A DNA stretch of 64,000 nucleotides from Eretmocerus hayati. Its lineage: Eukaryota; Arthropoda; Insecta; Hymenoptera; Aphelinidae. This document shows, piece after piece, positions 46,025 to 55,396 of the stretch. Made by a program: the position numbers and the translations under genes. Below the pieces are notes generated by a model. The model saw nothing but the letters and a program-made list of their open reading frames with translations, was not told the DNA's origin and ran no database searches. The stretch lies in NCBI GenBank assembly GCA_029851415.1, contig CM056742.1, positions 97,446,976-97,510,975 on the forward strand. The letters run 5' to 3'. Each line of letters starts with the position of its first letter. Positions within the stretch are counted from its first letter, which is position 1.

Positions 46025-46353
46025 GTGAAAGAGAGATAATGAGGGCACAGCTACAAGATGGGGATTTTGATAGTATTTCAGAGTTGATCAGAGATGGAGA
46101 AATAAATTTCACATATATTCATTCAATAATTTTTAATGTTAAAAGGACTCGAAAAACTAGTAAAAAATTTCGTAAACTCAGAAAAAGTAAATGGAAAGTC
46201 GATCGGAATGCATGTGAATACAATAGTTTAATTTCAAAAGATCATTACAGAAGAGGTGACATATATCAAATATTATCATTTTTAGGAGAATATAGAGATC
46301 GTATGACGAATGTGCAATTAGTCCACTTGCGTCCTAGAATAAGAATAGTATAA
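46018..46353 (+). CDS. Tandem module 5
   Basis: An intact 111-residue frame, starting just before or at TTGACAG (46024). Order: a helical start (EREIMRAQLQDGDFDSISEL), a central IIFNVKRTRKTSKKF rich in Lys/Arg, then WKVDRNACEYNSLISKDHY, RRGDIYQILSFLGEY and NVQLVHLRPR. This is the best-preserved module and defines the family pattern: W-x-V/L-D, C-x-F/Y-N-P/S, Y-x-R-G-D-I, F-L, V-Q-x-V-x-L. I do not recognise it as any named domain. Confidence 0.6.
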   Translation: MTGEREIMRAQLQDGDFDSISELIRDGEINFTYIHSIIFNVKRTRKTSKKFRKLRKSKWKVDRNACEYNSLISKDHYRRGDIYQILSFLGEYRDRMTNVQLVHLRPRIRIV

Positions 46354-46383
46354 GCTAATGACACATGATAAATAGGTAAGAGC

Positions 46384-46737
46384 ATGCTGATTTTTTTAAC
46401 GGGTCAAAAAGAAATGTTGAAGGAGATGTTCAATTATCGTGAATTCTATTACACTTACTGTCTTATGTCATGGGAGATTGATCATATTTTCGTACATCCA
46501 TTTGTTTTCAATGTCGAGCGTAACTGTAAGAATATTAGTTTTGGAAAATTGAAAGATAGGATTTGTACAGATTATACGTCAAAATGTAGTTTCAATCCTT
46601 TATTCTCATGCGATTATTTCATAAGAGGAGATATAAGACATGTCTTGAACGGGTTATTTGACAACTTTCATATCATCAAGAACCCTCAAATCGTACAAGT
46701 GAAATTATATATACCAGAAATTAGATGTAATGCATAA
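46384..46737 (+). CDS. Tandem module 6
   Basis: A 117-residue frame aligned with module 5 from GQKEMLKEMFNYREFYY onward. It has the central FVFNVERNCKN, then CSFNPLFSCDYFIRGDI and PQIVQVKLYI. At the module start the acceptor-like AG has become CG (AACGGGTCAAAAAG, about 46400). The first residues before that point are probably not part of the module. Confidence 0.55.
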   Translation: MLIFLTGQKEMLKEMFNYREFYYTYCLMSWEIDHIFVHPFVFNVERNCKNISFGKLKDRICTDYTSKCSFNPLFSCDYFIRGDIRHVLNGLFDNFHIIKNPQIVQVKLYIPEIRCNA

Positions 46738-46760
46738 AATTTGTAAATCTTTCATTCCAG

Positions 46761-47083
46761 AACAATTACAAGCAATTGAATCAGTCCTGGTCGAGTCGAA
46801 CGAAGAGCACCTCAAAGCTCTGTGAAAATTTCAAGAAATTGAAAGGAAAATGCATAGAACTGTCATTTCTCCCATCATTTTTGAGAGTAACTGCGTATTT
46901 CCTATGTTCCTTGATTTCTTAACCAGTGAATTGATTGTAGATAGAGATAAATGTGAATTCAACCCATCTCGTTCAATTTCTCATTACTATCAAGGTAATG
47001 TTGAAAAAACCATAAATTTTCTACATATATATCGCTCTTATATCCAGGATGTACAAATTGTTGTATTAAAGAATAGAAAATGA
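46761..47083 (+). pseudogene. Tandem module 7
   Basis: Begins after CATTCCAG (46760) with QLQAIESVLVESNEEHLKAL, then a stop. The same frame continues as 46850-47083 with PIIFESNCVFPMFLDF, DRDKCEFNPSRSISHYY, QGNVEKTINFLHIY and VQIVVLKNRK. It is the last module; the Polinton right terminal repeat starts 500 bp further on. Confidence 0.5.
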
Positions 47084-47583
47084 ATGAAATAACTTTTCGG
47101 AGGAGTCAGAGAATGAATGATACGTATGGGAAATGGAAACAGGTTGGGCTCCACGGGATGCAGCGAGGGAGGGGCTGCTCCATCTAAAAACCAAAAAATG
47201 TATCTAGCTTTGATTATATGTACTTTTGCTTTGAAATTCAATGAACTTATATATCTATATATCCACACTTCAGTTGTTTGTTATTGATCAATCCTTCCCA
47301 TACAGCTAGATTTCCAGAATTGAAAAAAAAAAAATATTTGCTGGAACTCGGGATCGAATTCATGATTAACAAACTGAGCTATTCTCAAGCTGCTCAAATT
47401 TCATTAGCTCAATCGCTGCACGAAGTAAGGAAAAGATCGCGCGCAGCAATAAGTCATGTGTTAATCTCCAGCATGAAGTAAGACCGCGCGCTGATCGCGC
47501 GCGTGTATCGTAACAAATCTCCATTTACATCTGGAGAAAAATCAAACGAAAACATTTTCATGTTGAGTGCATACGGAGGTGAA
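47084..47583. other. Gene-free stretch before the right TIR
   Basis: No gene recognised. GATCGCGCGC words recur at 47437, 47489 and again inside the right terminal repeat near 47638, suggesting a short subterminal repeat. Confidence 0.45.
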
Positions 47584-48071
47584 GATCGTTCGCACAGTGT
47601 ATTCACCGTATGCTAATCGCATGTGTGAAAACCACGCGCTGATCGCGCGCGTAATCTGCAATTAACACACACTGAAGTACGCCGGCCAAAGAAAATCCGG
47701 TTCTTTGCGCGCACTGATATAACTCACACAGAAGCACCCGAGTCAACCAGCTTGCGTGTCGGTGAGATGTAAACATCATTGCTACGACATTTACCGAATT
47801 CCACTCAATACTGTGCAATAGTAATGGATTTGATAAAAAATGTAGAGATGTGACCAAGAGTTATGAAGGTTAAAGCTGAAGATGATCATCTTTTGGAAGC
47901 CTTGCAAGCTCTCTAGTGGCTTTGTACAACCTTCGACATTTCTGAAGGTTAAAGCCAGGTAGCCGAAAATGATGTCTAGGATGGTCTTCTTCTGGGAGAG
48001 ATTGCAAGCTCTCTGTAGTGGGGGTAGAAGCTGGTGCAAGTCGGGTTGGTAGCGGCTTTGTTCTACCTACT
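47584..48071 (-). repeat. Polinton right terminal inverted repeat
   Basis: About 488 bp, the inverse of 36357-36845, ending CCTACT and followed at once by the target duplication GTAGAG (48072-48077). Confidence 0.92.
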
Positions 48072-48250
48072 GTAGAGATCTCCTAATAAACAAGGATATT
48101 TGGCCCAGATTCATTTCTCAATTGTTCGTATTTCAAACGAGCGCGGGACACGTGCGCACCCGGCCGGAGACCCACCAAAGCGAATTAGAGGAGGACAGAC
48201 ATAACTCGCTAGCGAGCGGTCAGGTGGTCTACCTCGGTTTCGGTACTGGA
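48072..48250 (+). repeat. Dispersed repeat, copy 2, right part
   Basis: Continues the repeat interrupted at 36356. It matches the minus strand of about 20780-20640, including ATATTTGGCCCAGATTC and CGAATTAGAGGAGGACAGAC. Confidence 0.8.
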
Positions 48251-48564
48251 TACAATTCGTAGTCTGGAATGTTGTCTGTAGCGTGGTTGGGGCTGGAATG
48301 GTCGAATCGAGGGGCACGGGAGCAGCCCACGAAGCAGTAAAGTTCAGATACTCTATACGAGGTGAATGTCTGGATGTAGAGTTTCCGATATTTCGTCTCC
48401 ATAAAATCCCCCGACAATTGGTTCGTCTTAATATTCTTTCAGATAATACATGACTGGATGATTTCACTAATTTTAATGACAGTATACATTTCTGATAACC
48501 AATTGGGTTAATATCCTTCTTCAAACACCCCTTTGACCCAGCTAACACGAACTTGATCACCTAC

Positions 48565-49410
48565 AGTACCCACGAAAATGAATGGAACACGGGTTCCTTT
48601 ACCAAAACAGCGATCACTCGGATGTCGTTGGGTGTACGGCAATTTTACAGAAAGAATTTGAAAGATGAGAAAAACATTCATCAGTGCATGTCTTCCAGAA
48701 TTTTTTCCATTCCAAAACTCACATTTTTTATTGGCTCCGAAAAGGGAAAAATTACATTTCAATCAATCATCGATCATTTATCGGGAAATTAAGATAGCGT
48801 GAAAATACCCCCGGGGTCTTGTAGCTCTCCCTAAGACCTTCAAAATCGTACTTTCATACATCAATCTACGGTTTTTTGCACCCGAGATACGAGCGATCAA
48901 TTGAGAGCAAGTTCATAGGCATTGATGGTAGCGGGGATAAAATGAAGTATGGATCAGTTATGTCTTAGAACGCACTCGAAACGACCTCAGACAGCTTGAA
49001 GAAGACAAAGCTCATACCTCTAGTTCACTTGTACCCTTGACCCCCACCAACTTCTCTTTGCCAGATCACTCGTAACTCTAGTGAAAAAACCCGAAGAGTA
49101 ATGTATAAAAGAAAATTTTGAAGGTCTTGAGAGGAGCAACAAGATCCCGCAAGGTTTTTTGCGCTATCGTGATTACTCGATAAATAATCGATGATTGATT
49201 CAAATGAAAAATTCATCACTTTGCGGAGCCCATTGGAACTATGAACTTTGCGGCAAAAAATATCTCAAAGGACATGAATTGATAGATTTTTCTTCTCATC
49301 TTTCGAATGTTTTCTCGAAAATTGTCGTAGATCCGAGGACGTCCAAGTAATCGCTGTTTCAGTGGAGGAATCCGTGTCCCATCCATTTTGGCGAGTACTG
49401 TGTCTTGAAT
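48565..49410. repeat. Imperfect long inverted repeat, arms ~340 bp
   Basis: 48565-48905 and 49070-49410 are inverted copies with a spacer of about 165 bp. Paired phrases include GGAACACGGGTTCCTTTACC (48581) and its inverse near 49365, and TCAATCATCGATCATTTATC (48762) with a partner near 49185. No coding function is recognised. It may be a foldback-type element or an old inverted duplication. Confidence 0.65.
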
Positions 49411-49560
49411 TTTGATTTCTTCCGAACATACTGCCGATCAATAGTTAAAATTTATTCCTGAATCTGCTTCTCATTTCCTTGTATCACATTTACTGGCTCA
49501 TTACCAATGTTACGATGTTTCCTCGAATTATTTATCCAAGAGCTCAGGGAGAATCTTTAG

Positions 49561-50154
49561 CTATTTGTCACTCCCTTGTGAGCTCAACTTTCCCCACATT
49601 AGATCCTCAATACTCCTATTGGATCTCTGATAGATGGCGCAGTGAATAGTCGATTCGGTAGAGTATAGATTGATTTCGTACCTCTTCATGAGATTTTGGG
49701 AATGAGAGTTGTGAATTTCTTTGCCTTCATCTTCTTGAAGATTTTCTGGTACACGCCGTTTTCGCAAAATTGATTGCATCGCTGCAGTCACATCTTGCCC
49801 CGTTTTACTCATAATGGGAACGGCCCATGTAAACTTTGGATAATTATAAATCACAGTCAACATGTACATTCGGGAACAAGATGAACTGCAATGAGATGAC
49901 GGTTAGTGACCGTTTGAGATCTGTCGCCTCCCTCGCACTCATGGGATAGCCTATTAGATGCGAGTGAGATGGGAGATCTCGAATGGCCGCTGACCGTCAT
50001 CCCATCGCAGTTCACCTTGTTTCCGAGTGTACTTGCGATTTTTATGCTGTTTTGTAAGAGGTATCATCTCGACCAAATCAGCTTGCCAAGTTCCATCTAA
50101 ACCACGTATGATGATCTTTTGATGAGGATAATTACGCCTCGCCGGCTTGTGCAT
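49561..50154 (-). pseudogene. Second Polinton integrase fragment, split by a MITE
   Basis: On the minus strand HKPARRNYPHQKIIIRGL and GTWQADLVEM (first catalytic Asp) open the core at about 50154-50085. After a 160-bp insertion the frame resumes with MLTVIYNYPKFTWAVPIMSK, then NLQEDEGKEIHN (second catalytic Asp). The region that should hold the catalytic Glu reads IYQRSNRSIED, so the Glu appears lost. This copy covers a part of the integrase missing from 43621-44362, but lies outside the Polinton's terminal repeats. It derives from a different element. Confidence 0.85.
49868..50027. mobile_element. 160-bp MITE inside the integrase fragment
   Basis: Ends ATTCGGGAACAAGATGAACTGC and the inverse of CTCGGAAACAAGGTGAACTGC give ~40-bp terminal inverted repeats. 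TGTAC flanks both sides (49863-49867 and 50028-50032) as a 5-bp duplication. It interrupts the integrase frame between ...KY and MLTVI. Confidence 0.8.
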
Positions 50155-50719
50155 TTAATTTACAACATTTTTTCTATTGCTGAATCAATAATGCAAACAG
50201 GAATGAGTCATTTGTTGGTGGTGACTCCATAATTATTGAAATGATTCTCCATTCAATTCATGTTATATTTTATGGGAAAAATCACACGATGAGACATGCT
50301 TAAGCCCGTTTTCAGTGTCACCACGATCCATGTCGACTCGATCATTTACAATTTCCATATTGTTATTAATTCCATTCATCCTACTCTCTAAACTCGTAAT
50401 ATTCTTCAGATGTTGAAGCAACGTTTTGAGATTGACTGGGTCCAGGGATCTCTCTGTTCATTCACAACATAATATTGGCATCTTCTATTAACCTGATACC
50501 GATTACGGGAGGACCACGAGCATCCTCACTCTCATCGAGTGTACGTCTGAGTACGTCGATGCTCGTCATGAGACTGATGGCTGCACTGCTTTTCACTCTA
50601 TATACACCGTGTCTGTGATATATGGGGAAATCCCAGAAACTTTTGACTTTTGCTGTCACTCCTCGATCATTTGAGCTGTACGACGTCTCATGAGGCCTAA
50701 CCAGTCAAATTTTCTTCGT

Positions 50720-51040
50720 TCAGATGTCCTGAAAGTGGACACCAAATTTGGGATCGATTGGTGGACGCGGATGGATAATAGAGAAGGTCATGTGCGAGAA
50801 AACACCCGAAAATCGAGGAATTGACGTGTCACTTGGACCGACTCTGAAAATTCGTTGAGCTCTCACGGTTCTAGCGTACCACAGTGGGGTCTGTAACTTC
50901 GCAGGGACGTTTCTAATGATCCAAAGTTGTGATTTTTCTTTTAGTGGGGGATGTACATCAATGGACTGAGCCGTGACAGGCATTGGGTGGTCTGTCACTC
51001 CGTTTCGATGAGGAATTATTATTCCTGTTCTTACGCTCCT
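50720..51040 (-). CDS. Unrecognised open frame
   Basis: About 107 codons are open on the minus strand (first ATG at 50998), containing NGVTDHPMPVTAQSIDVHPP and WIIRNVPAKLQTPLWYAR. A second frame, 50462-50659, continues in the same direction. Composition looks protein-like and it lies beside the integrase fragment, so it may be another Polinton remnant. No family was recognised. Confidence 0.3.
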   Translation of the reverse strand, partial: RSVRTGIIIPHRNGVTDHPMPVTAQSIDVHPPLKEKSQLWIIRNVPAKLQTPLWYARTVRAQRIFRVGPSDTSIPRFSGVFSHMTFSIIHPRPPIDPKFGVHFQDI

Positions 51041-51950
51041 ACACTTTTTAACTCATTCTAGAGGGACTCTACGATGAACCTATTGTCTCACCCTCGCGAA
51101 AACAAAGGAATCGACCTATTGCACTTCTATGTACATCAAAGGGGGAATCAAGGAGCTGCGTTCAACCGGAATGAAATTAGTGTTACTCGTGGTATATCTA
51201 CGTCGTTTTCGGCGGTGTACACTTGCTGTAATCAACGGACGAACCCGTAAATACCGAGAAATAGTAGATAATAGCATCAGAAAACCATATGCACTTCACT
51301 ACGATCAGACTCTGGCGCGTTTGAGAGTGCCATCTGTTTGAATAGGGACAATTGACAGATTTATATAGACGAAATCGTCTCGGAATATTCTATAAAATCT
51401 TTCGAAGGGTTCAGGGACATTCCAAATTGGTATAAGGATGACTAGGATCGTATTTGATGTTTGTATTTGTCACTCTCCACGAAGAAAAATTTTTCCCGAG
51501 ACACTTCCATATTTAGTGTATTTTTGCCACCTTCGGTAGATCACAAGCCTCCATCATTACTATTGTGCAATTCTTATCACGCATTCTGAAAGTTAAGACT
51601 CTTTCATGTCCATTCAAGTATTCTAAGAGACCCCCCAATGCTTACTCAAACAATGAAAATTCAGAAACGAATTTTCCAAAAGTACTCGCTCAAGACTTTG
51701 TTCTGTAAGTCAATTACCGATTTCTTTCAGATGATCCACATGGAAGATCATGTTTTCGGAGCCTTCAAAGAAGGGGTATGAAAAATTTCAGACATGTACA
51801 CAGCTTTTTTCTATAATTTCACTTTTGGAGGCCAAAAGGCGAAAGTTTCTGGGATTTCCACATATATGTGCACTGCCTCTCGCAATTCTTCGATTATAGA
51901 CTGCATTTCATCGTGATGACTGGTATAGCCTGCTGCTTGTTCTGCGACGA
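51041..51950. other. Gene-free stretch
   Basis: No gene or repeat partner recognised. Confidence 0.4.
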
Positions 51951-52755
51951 GTGCGAGGTTGGGGTATGTATGGATATATGTATATATCTATCCGAGCAAA
52001 CGAGTGGCGTAAAATATCATTCGGCACTGGATCTCAGCTTGGCTGCTTCCTCTCGGACGTCCGAATATACTCACGTTTTTGCTGCTTGGATCGATTGAAA
52101 TCCTCGTACTTTCAATCGATCGATCGGGGACTGGAACTTTGGGAATACGGCACTCTAGCTGTTCAATGCTAAAAGAGCATACTACGGCCGCAAGTTACTC
52201 ATATCAAAAACTATAAGCAACTAAAAATGCCCATTTTACGAGTAAATCATATGTATGTTAGCTCGTTTTGTTCGTAATTGATTCTATTACTCGATTGAAC
52301 CGTGAAACATGATAACGCCATCGCCTGACACGAGTATTTGATCGATGTATAGCTAAATTTTTAATATCGATATCAAAAATTATATCACGCAGAAATTCGT
52401 TCTACTGGCTTCAAATAACTTTGTTATAGCATGAATTTTAGTGATTCTTGTGCATGATGATCGTATATAAGTGGCTTTATGTATATAAGGATTTATTACC
52501 AAAGGAGGGCCTGAAAATATTAAAAATAATTCTGGGAAATAATTTATCGGGTATTTTCTCATGAAAAGAGTTTGGTTCGTGTGACCCTGATTTTATTCCT
52601 ATAACTTTACAATGATTCGAAATTCACTTTGAAATTTGATTTTACACAATTCAAAACCACGATCTCGATCGTGTAAATAGAATTGTAAATTTATGATGAT
52701 TTCTGGTCTCTTAGTATAATCGACGATGTGACTCTCATCCTCGATCTGACTTGTG
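51951..52755 (+). repeat. Dispersed repeat R2, copy 1
   Basis: A direct copy lies at 61316-62229, near-identical over long stretches (for example from CCGAGCAAACGAGTGGCG to the end). It contains ATCGATCGATCGGGGAC. The downstream sequence here (52756 onward) is what the LTR element displaced in copy 2. No gene is recognised. Confidence 0.9.
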
Positions 52756-55019
52756 TCTATGGAAAAATTATACGTCTATCTGTAACACATTTGAATCAGT
52801 ACGCATTAGTACAGATATTTATAAATCTGAGCCCTATTCGCGTGTGTCTGATACTTTTGAGACACAAATGATTTTAATATCGTGCATGTTTGTAGTGGGC
52901 CGAGACGAAAAGATATTACGTGTGCGATGTATGGATTTCTACGCGTATAACCGGGTGATTTTACTTTGAAAACCCGAACCGGCATCAGACCACTGCGTAA
53001 TGTCGGCCTCTCGTGAGTCTTAACCCCATCCTGGGTACAGAGACGATCGGTCCGGCTTGCCCAATTGGGTCTGATGCATTCACTTTTGCCCACGTTTACG
53101 TAAAAATATTAATTTCTGTCCCGCCCTGGATCATAAATAGTCGCCAAGTTGACTATTTATCCCGATCCAAAGAGGGTCGTGATATTTTAATCCGCGTGCT
53201 CGGCGAAGCGGTCCACTTGGATATTCGAAATTTCAACTTACATTTGGTCTTGGGGAGACCTGGGTACGCTCTCGATACAGGCGTATAGGTTTCAGCTTGT
53301 TGTAGTCTGCTGTCGTTCCAGCGCAAGTGACCGCGCACTCGTCCGTCGGCTAACTATATGCCTGAGCTCGCCAGATCCCCACTTCAAGACCAATTTCGGC
53401 GGCTCGACTGGACGATTTCATAGACACGCGTATTCATGCATACTAAGAGAAATTTTACCGCAAATTTGAATTGATTGGTGCGCTATTAGTATTGATATAT
53501 CGGTGATCGTTCGTCGTGGAAAGGGTGTAAAATATAGCTGACCTGACACATATATATCGAGTTTCCCAATGGTCGTGTAAAAGCAGTTTCTAAGTATTAG
53601 TACATTGATTAATTCACAATAATTCACCATACAATTGTTAGTATTAGTATTACCACACCGTACATGCATGAATCTACTAACACGACTGGTCTGATGGTCA
53701 TCTGCGCAAGTGGCTGATTGGAAATTCTTATTTCTAAAACTTTAACATCATCTGGAAATTGCAGACGTTGCATAGTTCCCTTAATTTATTGGAGTCGAAT
53801 CTCATTCATGAAGATTGATGGAGATAAATTAAAAAAGACAACGAAACAATTTTCAGATCAGACCATCGGATCGTGTAACAAAAATTCTCGTGATTTTACT
53901 ATAAAATGTTAACATTTCACTATACTTTGGGTCTTAAAATGATATGATGCACAATAATTCAAGAAATAAAAGTACATCCATTTGGTGATTTCTGGATGAA
54001 CGATTCAGCTACCCTAATTCTGGATCGGTAATGTGAAGCAAAGTGCTTCGAATGTATGAGAATGATGAATAAATCATTACTGAAAATAACTATAAGCGAT
54101 CTTGGGTCATCAATCGACCCACCTCTCATACGTTTCTGATGAGTAAAATGACGTTATATTTGTATACGAGATAAAAAAATCTATTGTTATATGGGGTCGT
54201 TAATTGGTTTTGGTTTGGAGGACTAGGACGGGAAATGATTTTCTATAATCATAAGCAGTTTCCTTGGAAGGATTCCATAATTCCCAGTATTTAGGGTATT
54301 TATGATTCCAAATCAAGATTTTTACTTATGATAACAACAATAATCTCTAAAATTCATTACCAATAAGAAAAAATAAGTAGGCATGATTTAATCATATAGA
54401 ATATTTCCGATGTTCAAGAATGTAATTCCAAGTGTCTCTATTCCAAGAAAATTTGATTCTGGTCGAATCCAAGTACTTGCCATTACTTTTTATTGACGGG
54501 CGGGAATGAATTCATAAAATTGAGATGAGAAAAAATTGGAACTCCAGTTCCCCCAGCCCGTAGTGTGGCTGATAAGACAATTTACGACAATTATCAATGG
54601 ATATTTATTGAAATGATATACCAAGTTCGGTGTCAAAAACTGAAATCTCGAGCAAATTCTACAACTTCACGTATAAGCACCAACTCATCAGCTAACTAAC
54701 CATGCTTCTGGATACATATCCACAGCTAAAAGGTCGACTGACGAGCTTTTTTTTGGGTTGTGCCATTTTGGCGAAATTTTCTGGTTTCGAGATCCTCTCC
54801 GGAATCAGCATCGTAAGAGTTCTCTAAAGAAATGTGTTGTGGTCTTACCGAGAATAAATTTATTCTACTTGCCAATGATTAGACGAGTTCTCATTATGAA
54901 TATCTGATCGCAGGGATGCGGTTAACCACCTAGAACTACTTCCTCTCGGTTCACTGGGTTTGACGTTCTCAGCTACTGATTGATGACCTGTGTCTCTCTT
55001 GCATATAGGACTTATTTCA
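52756..55019. other. Gene-free stretch
   Basis: No gene recognised. A small palindrome, GGATCATAAATAGTC with its loose inverse, lies at 53130-53165. Confidence 0.4.
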
Positions 55020-55310
55020 CCATTCACCGACAATTCGTTTTCAACGCAGCCCGAATGATCTGGATTGTAATTCACCGACAATTCGTTTTCAACGCAGCCC
55101 GAATGAACTGAATCACAATTCACCGACAATTCGTTTCCAACGCAGCCTGAATAAACTGAATCGCAATTCACCGACAATTCGTTTTCAACGCAGCCTGAAT
55201 GAACTGAATCGCAATTCACCGACAATTTGTTTTCAACGTAGCCCGAATGAACTGAATCACAATTCACCGACAATTCGTTTTCAACGCAGTCTGAATGAAC
55301 TGAATCTGAA
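55020..55310. repeat. 48-bp minisatellite, ~6 units
   Basis: TTCACCGACAATTCGTTTTC recurs at 55023, 55071, 55119, 55167, 55215 and 55263, exactly 48 bp apart. The minus-strand reading is a 16-residue repeat (VENELSVNCDSVHSGC), which artificially lengthens the LINE reading frame by read-through into flanking DNA. Confidence 0.95.
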
Positions 55311-55396
55311 ATAGCCTCACATGCGAGAACGTCATGAGTAACAATCTGTAACTGATTACTAGTCACTCCGAGTACCCGGGTTTTATTTACAAAGGC

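Larger units (their letters stand above)
36357..48071. mobile_element. Polinton/Maverick element with target duplication GTAGAG
   Basis: The element begins AGTAGGTAGG and ends in the inverse CCTACT, matching the AG...CT ends known for Polintons. The left terminal inverted repeat is 36357-36845 and the right one 47584-48071. GTAGAG at 36351-36356 and 48072-48077 is the 6-bp target duplication typical of the group. It is 11,715 bp long. Gene order is: unknown ORF(-), acidic ORF(-), packaging ATPase(-), PLA2(+), pX-like(+), protease(+), penton-like(+), unknown acidic ORF(-), DNA polymerase B(+), integrase(-), tandem module array(+). Polintons are usually 15-20 kb; the polymerase N-terminus, part of the penton and the major capsid gene are missing. 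Confidence 0.93.

Noticed and set aside
46375..46402. A 27-bp intron between modules 5 and 6 (GGTAAGAG donor)
   Set aside because: Too short for a spliceosomal intron, and module 5 already ends with a stop before it; the acceptor AG of module 6 is mutated.
48508..48762. Mitochondrial ribosomal protein L14-like reading (GTVGDQVRVSWVKG)
   Set aside because: The sequence is one arm of an inverted repeat whose other arm (49070-49410) has no such frame, and the similarity is too short.
44363..50154. One integrase gene rearranged across 43.6-50.1 kb
   Set aside because: The fragment at 49561 overlaps the other in the second-Asp region and lies outside the Polinton terminal repeats, so they are different copies.
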